The notes under the pieces: model-generated | The model's database searches: none | What the model was told of the DNA's origin: nothing | Seen by the model: the letters and a program-made list of their open reading frames with translations, nothing else | Assembly: GCA_022627515.1 (NCBI GenBank) | Contig: JAKEGK010000199.1 | Location: 1-34,186, forward strand | Direction: 5' to 3' | Source: Gammaproteobacteria bacterium | GTDB lineage: Bacteria; Pseudomonadota; Gammaproteobacteria; SZUA-152 | DNA: 34,186 nucleotides | Position numbers and translations under genes: made by a program | In this document: piece by piece, positions 28,829 through 34,186 of the stretch | Layout of the letters: every line of letters starts with the position of its first letter | Position numbering within the stretch: the first letter of the stretch is position 1

Positions 28829-29488
28829 TTACTTTTTACCTTTTTTCGCTGCGGTTGCTTTGGCTTTTGACGCAGCTTTTTTCGCATCCAGTTCTTCCTG
28901 ATCCAGATAACGGTACGTGTTGGCGGTCGCTTCCATAATTAGCATTGCGTTACCTTCATCTTTTTTCCCCTTTTTTTGTGCTCCAATCTTCAGATTGTGC
29001 AGGGTTACGATGCGCGGGAGGGCGGCTATCCCGCTGGCGAAATTGCCAAATTGATGATAGGTTCCCACGACACGCAGGTTGATCGGGTATTCGGCATAGA
29101 AGTCCTTGGTTACTTCCGCGCCGGGTTTAAACAATTCGAATTCCAGACCGGCTTTGAGTCCTTCGCGCGAGACGTCCACCAGCAGTTCCGCCACTTCGGT
29201 TTTACTGGGGAGCTGCAATAATAATGCCCCAAAGGATCGTTCCATTTCTTTCATTTGTTGTTTGTAGGCGTCAAGATTTGCCGCAACTGCCTGCTTGGAT
29301 TCAAACTCTTTTTTCAATTCCTCTTCTTTTGCTTTTGCATTCTCAAGCACTTTGATCTGGTCCTTGGTGTCGAACCAGTAGCCGGCAAAGCCAACAGCCG
29401 CGCATATTAAAATAATGGCAACCAGTTTCACCGGTAACGGCCAGTTACCGGCGTTGCTAAAATCCAATTCATTCAAATCAATGTTCAC
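28829..29488 (-). CDS. pilO: Type IV pilus inner-membrane alignment protein PilO
   Basis: A 219-residue bitopic protein with one transmembrane helix (about 18-36), a coiled-coil stretch rich in K/E (about 45-85) and a ferredoxin-like C-terminal domain with E-L-F-K-P-G and the Y-H-Q-F-G-N-F-A-S-G-I-A motif. It pairs with PilN to form the periplasmic alignment complex. The GTG start overlaps the pilN stop (GTGA). The tail is lysine/alanine rich. Confidence 0.95.
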   Translation of the reverse strand: MNIDLNELDFSNAGNWPLPVKLVAIILICAAVGFAGYWFDTKDQIKVLENAKAKEEELKKEFESKQAVAANLDAYKQQMKEMERSFGALLLQLPSKTEVAELLVDVSREGLKAGLEFELFKPGAEVTKDFYAEYPINLRVVGTYHQFGNFASGIAALPRIVTLHNLKIGAQKKGKKDEGNAMLIMEATANTYRYLDQEELDAKKAASKAKATAAKKGKK

Positions 29489-30065
29489 GCTTTTTCCTCT
29501 TCCGCTTGTGCCGGGGATTTTGCCGAGGGCGCTGTTTGAGTGACTTCCAGGTTAAACCAGCTGGAATTTTCATATTCTTTTTTCGATGAATCGATCACGC
29601 TCAGCTTGGGATTGCTTAGCCACTCGGACGCATCAAGATTGCGCATAAACGCGGAAACGCTGTCGTTGGAATCGGCGACGCCGGTAATAGTTAACTTGTC
29701 ACCGTTGCGTGAGGTATCCAGTAAAAAGACGCCCTTGGGTGTTGCATTGGCAATTTCTTCGAATAAATGCACGATTTCCGGGCGGCTGCTTTGCAGTTTT
29801 TGAATAACCTCCATACGCGCCAGCAGGTTTTCCTTGGCGTTTTTCAGGTCGCGAATTTCCTCGATCTCCTTTTCCACTTGCTTAATGGTGTTTTCGAGGA
29901 ATTGATTTCGCTGATTCTGGCTTGTGATCATGCTGGTCATTTGTATGTGCACGAAAACCACGGCTAATGCTGTAACAATAGCGGCGCCACCCATCGCGGT
30001 ATTGAACTGGCGTTTTTTGGCAGTGCGAAGTTCTTCACGCCAGGGTAACAGGTTAATATGCGGCA

Positions 30066-30066
<1 letters not shown>
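29485..30066 (-). CDS. pilN: Type IV pilus inner-membrane alignment protein PilN
   Basis: A 193-residue protein beginning with the conserved I-N-L-L-P-W-R-E cytoplasmic tail that docks into PilM. A transmembrane helix (about 23-43), a coiled coil and the PilN C-terminal domain (G-V-F-L-L, I-T-G-V-A-D-S-N) follow. Its start codon overlaps the pilM stop (TAATG) and its stop overlaps the pilO start, so pilM, pilN and pilO are tightly coupled. Confidence 0.96.
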
Positions 30067-31174
<1,108 letters not shown>

Positions 31175-31408
31175 GTTTTGAGTTGAAGTGTATATCGGTA
31201 CGGTTTTCGCAAACTTAAAGAAAAGAGATTGAAAAACCTGAGCAAAATGAAATATAGATCAAAATTTAGTTAAAGAACAAATACTATTAGGTTGATGTTA
31301 TTGAAAGTTTTATACTTTGTCGACATGGAATTTTTGAACTTGATCACACTCTAATCGAACCACTGGCAAGATAATTGAACACTCCGTAGAACAGAAATTG
31401 AAAATTGT

Positions 31409-34015
31409 ATGCCTGGTAAATTTAAAAAAATCTTTAGCGCCCCCGTTCTGATTACTCTAGTAAGTGGATGTTTTGTAGCCGTTGCTGTTGCTGGATTAGC
31501 CATTTACTGGTTTGTAGTGCCTAAACTTCCATCCATTGAAAGTCTTCGAGAAGTGCAATTGCAAGTTCCGCTCAAGATATATACAAAAGATGAAAAGCTG
31601 CTTTCAGAGTATGGCGAGAAACGCCGCGCACCGCTCGACATTAATCAAACACCGAAAACATTGATCAATGCCGTTTTAGCGGCGGAAGATGACCGTTTTT
31701 ACGAACATTATGGTGTTGATCCCAAAGGCTTGCTGCGAGCCGTTGCCTACTTGATTCGCACCGGTGAAAAAGGTCCCGGTGGCAGCACCATTACCATGCA
31801 GGTGGCGCGAAACTTCTTCCTGAGCCGGGAAAGAACATATCTGCGTAAACTCAATGAAATTCTGTTGTCGTTCAAAATTGAACGCGAACTTACCAAGAAT
31901 GAAATTCTGGAGCTTTATCTCAACAAGATTTACCTCGGTAACCGGTCTTATGGTTTTGCGGCAGCGGCGCAGGTTTATTACGGTAAGACACTGGATGAAA
32001 TGACCGCGGCGCAAATTGCCATGATCGCAGGTTTGCCCAAGGCGCCTTCCGCCTACAATCCCATTATCAATCCTGAACGCGCCTTGCAGCGGCGTAATTA
32101 TGTGTTAAGCCGTATGCATGAATTGGGAAGCTTGGCCGACGAAGAATACCAGACTGCGCTGAATACACCCGATGACTCTGAGTTGCACGGCTTGCGCGTC
32201 GAAGTTGATGCGCCTTACGTGGCGGAAATGGTGCGGGCGGAGTTGTACGACAGATTGGGGGAAGATGCTTATACCCAGGGTTACAAGGTTTACACTACTG
32301 TCGATTCACGTCTGCAAAATGCGGCAAATAATGCGTTGCGCAAATCATTGCTCGAATACGAGGAACGGCACGGTTTTCGCGGACCAGAGGCAAATGTTGA
32401 TTTAAGCCAGATTTCTGAAAATGATGAAAGCGCCTATCGCGCTGTCCTGTCGGATTACCGGTCTGTCAATAAATTATGGCCGGCGCTGGTAGTCAACGTC
32501 GAGGACAAAGCGGTCAAGGTTTACCAATCGCGGCATGGCTACATAAAAATCGAGTGGGACGGTTTAAAGTGGGCCAGGCCCTGGAATGGTGACGGCAAAG
32601 ATCCTGGTGACGAGCCTTCCAAGGCCACGGATTTTCTGAAAGCCGGGGATATCATTCGTATCGTAAAAACAAAAGAAAGCAAAGGCGATGAGCCGGATAT
32701 CTGGAAGCTCGCCCAGGCGCCCCGGGTGGAAGGCGCGCTGGTGTCACTGTCAGCGCATGATGGATCCATATTGGCGCTGGTTGGCGGATTCGATTTTGAG
32801 AAAAGTAAATTTAACCGCGTTATCCAGGCTGAACGTCAGCCTGGTTCGAATATTAAACCTTTTAATTATTCCGCAGCCCTGGAAAAAGGTTATACCGCGG
32901 CAAGTCTTATCAATGACGCCCCCATCGTGTTCGATGATCCAGGCCTGGAAAGCACCTGGCGGCCGGAGAATTACAGTGGCAAGGTGTACGGACCCACCCG
33001 GCTGCGCAATGCGCTGATTAATTCCAGAAACCTGGTATCGATACGCCTGCTGCGCGCCATTGGTATACCGTACGCAATTGAATACCTGCAAAAATTCGGT
33101 TTTCGCCGCGAGAGCCTGCCGCGTGATCTATCCTTGTCGCTTGGAAGCGCAGCCATTACTCCACTGGAATTAGTTACCGGTTACGCCGTGTTTGCCAACG
33201 GGGGATATAAAGTCGAACCTTATTTTATTGATCGTGTGGAGACGGCGGATGGCGTTGTCATCATGCGCGCCAATCCATTGGTGGTATGCGACCGCTGTGA
33301 ACCGGATGCAGACGAGGGTGCGCCGCCCGCGGAACAGGTATTGCTTACACAAACCAATCTTTCCGGGGAAAATTTACCGGGAGACAACATCATTCCGGAG
33401 AATACGGCGCTGTTGGTTCCGGTAAACGAAGATCCCAACGACCCTGCGCTTAACGTGAATGGCGAGTCGCAAGCAATCAGCACTATACGTCAGCGTACCG
33501 CAAAACGCATTGTGCCGGCGCAAAACATTTATATCATGAATAGTATCTTGCGGGATGTTATCAAGCTTGGTACCGCAAAGGGCGCGCTGGTCTTGAACCG
33601 CGGGGATATTGCCGGCAAGACCGGCACCACCAATGATCAGCAGGACGCATGGTTTTCCGGCTTTAATCCGGATGTCGTAGCCACCGCATGGGTCGGATTC
33701 GATGAGCCGCAGACTCTCGGCAACAATGAATTTGGCGGCCGTGCAGCTCTGCCCATGTGGATTGATTACATGGAAGAAGCGCTGAAGGGATTGCCCGAAC
33801 CGGCGATTGAAACGCCGCCCGGCCTGGTGACAGTGCGTATTGATCCGGAATCAGGGCTGCTGGTAGGCGCGGGATTTCCAGGCGCGCAGTTTGAAATTTT
33901 CCGTGCTGACACCGTGCCCAAGTCGCTTGATGAAGAGCCGGCGGTAATTGACCTGGATTCAGGCGAGACTGAGCCGGCAAAGGCTACTGAAAATATTCCC
34001 GAGCAAATATTCTAA
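31409..34015 (+). CDS. mrcA: Penicillin-binding protein 1A (bifunctional peptidoglycan synthase)
   Basis: An 868-residue class A PBP, also called ponA, that polymerises glycan strands and cross-links them. A cytoplasmic tail and one transmembrane helix (about 12-35) precede the glycosyltransferase domain. That domain has catalytic E93 in A-A-E-D-D-R-F-Y-E-H, then G-G-S-T-I-T-M-Q and the long E-L-Y-L-N-K-I-Y-L-G block. An OB-like insert follows (about 310-440). The transpeptidase has S480-N-I-K483, S539-R-N541 and K737-T-G-T-T. All motifs are intact. No clear ribosome site precedes the ATG. It is divergent from pilM, the usual order in gammaproteobacteria. Confidence 0.97.
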   Translation: MPGKFKKIFSAPVLITLVSGCFVAVAVAGLAIYWFVVPKLPSIESLREVQLQVPLKIYTKDEKLLSEYGEKRRAPLDINQTPKTLINAVLAAEDDRFYEHYGVDPKGLLRAVAYLIRTGEKGPGGSTITMQVARNFFLSRERTYLRKLNEILLSFKIERELTKNEILELYLNKIYLGNRSYGFAAAAQVYYGKTLDEMTAAQIAMIAGLPKAPSAYNPIINPERALQRRNYVLSRMHELGSLADEEYQTALNTPDDSELHGLRVEVDAPYVAEMVRAELYDRLGEDAYTQGYKVYTTVDSRLQNAANNALRKSLLEYEERHGFRGPEANVDLSQISENDESAYRAVLSDYRSVNKLWPALVVNVEDKAVKVYQSRHGYIKIEWDGLKWARPWNGDGKDPGDEPSKATDFLKAGDIIRIVKTKESKGDEPDIWKLAQAPRVEGALVSLSAHDGSILALVGGFDFEKSKFNRVIQAERQPGSNIKPFNYSAALEKGYTAASLINDAPIVFDDPGLESTWRPENYSGKVYGPTRLRNALINSRNLVSIRLLRAIGIPYAIEYLQKFGFRRESLPRDLSLSLGSAAITPLELVTGYAVFANGGYKVEPYFIDRVETADGVVIMRANPLVVCDRCEPDADEGAPPAEQVLLTQTNLSGENLPGDNIIPENTALLVPVNEDPNDPALNVNGESQAISTIRQRTAKRIVPAQNIYIMNSILRDVIKLGTAKGALVLNRGDIAGKTGTTNDQQDAWFSGFNPDVVATAWVGFDEPQTLGNNEFGGRAALPMWIDYMEEALKGLPEPAIETPPGLVTVRIDPESGLLVGAGFPGAQFEIFRADTVPKSLDEEPAVIDLDSGETEPAKATENIPEQIF

Positions 34016-34042
34016 GAATCGCGCTTCGTCAAAATAACGCGT

Positions 34043-34066
34043 GGATTATCGTCTTAACGATAATCC
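34043..34066. terminator. Hairpin terminator shared by convergent genes
   Basis: GGATTATCGT and ACGATAATCC form a perfect 10-bp stem with a CTTA loop, 27 bases after the mrcA stop. No long T-run follows on the plus strand. The stop codon of the convergent minus-strand gene (34046-34048) lies inside the stem, so one structure may end both transcripts. Confidence 0.55.
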
Positions 34067-34186
34067 GCCAATCATGCCTTCACCTGGCGCGGGTTCATCG
34101 TGTTGCAGGCTAAGCGATGTTTCATTGCCGCCCACCTTGCCTTCACTCAAACTGATCTTGAGGCGCAGGTTGTTTTGCGAGTCAGC
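34046..34186 (-). CDS. C-terminal end of an unrecognised convergent gene (partial)
   Basis: A minus-strand frame is open from the window edge for 46 codons and ends with TAA at 34046-34048. The peptide looks like real protein: alternating polar and hydrophobic residues (L-R-L-K-I-S-L-S-E-G), then P-A-P-G-E-G and the basic end L-S-L-R-R. The frame stops beside a hairpin and converges on mrcA, as expected for a true gene end. No family is recognised. In Pseudomonas the neighbour of ponA encodes malic enzyme, which this does not resemble. Confidence 0.55.
   Translation of the reverse strand, partial: ADSQNNLRLKISLSEGKVGGNETSLSLQHDEPAPGEGMIGGLSLRR

Overview
The window looks like a chromosome segment of a gammaproteobacterium. 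The right half carries the block mrcA(ponA) > < pilMNOPQ - aroK - aroB - (dgt, WGR) - AAA/SPOR protein - gltB - gltD. Pseudomonas has the same order without the dgt/WGR insertion. GC content looks moderate, near 50% by eye. No rRNA, tRNA, CRISPR array or intact transposase was seen. The exact genus cannot be fixed from sequence alone; a methanotroph-like or other environmental gammaproteobacterium is a guess.

Left accessory region (1-14276). A cupin-fold, cysteine-dioxygenase-like gene runs off the left edge on the minus strand (1-561). On the plus strand follows a tight four-gene cluster: an ECF sigma factor, its zinc-finger anti-sigma partner (20-nt overlap), an exported M48 metalloprotease with TPRs, and an exported TPR-CHAT (caspase-like) protease. 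Next is a HEAT-repeat gene split by one in-frame amber codon (6972-7730). A 586-base gene-poor gap holds a 253-bp MITE-like inverted-repeat element. On the minus strand, converging on this, are a BTAD-type transcription regulator, an FhaC/ShlB outer-membrane transporter, its TPS-type filamentous-haemagglutinin exoprotein, and a tiny cysteine-rich membrane protein. The idea that these convergent groups form one system, a sigma-regulated periplasmic protease pair acting on a two-partner-secreted adhesin, is my inference. It is the most interesting hypothesis here.

Right core region (14539-34186), mostly minus strand: gltD and gltB (glutamate synthase) behind a good sigma-70 promoter; an AAA+ ATPase/SPOR cell-division-type protein; a WGR-domain small protein; a dGTPase-family HD hydrolase; aroB and aroK (shikimate pathway); and the type IV pilus alignment/secretin operon pilMNOPQ. 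A strong hairpin terminator separates pilQ from aroK. Divergent from pilM is mrcA (PBP1A) on the plus strand. It ends at a hairpin shared with the 3' end of an unrecognised convergent gene that runs off the right edge (34046-34186, minus).

Start sites were re-chosen where a better ribosome binding site or overlap was visible: the M48 protease, the TPS exoprotein, its transporter, dgt, the WGR gene and pilM. All functional assignments rest on motif recognition by eye; no database search was run.
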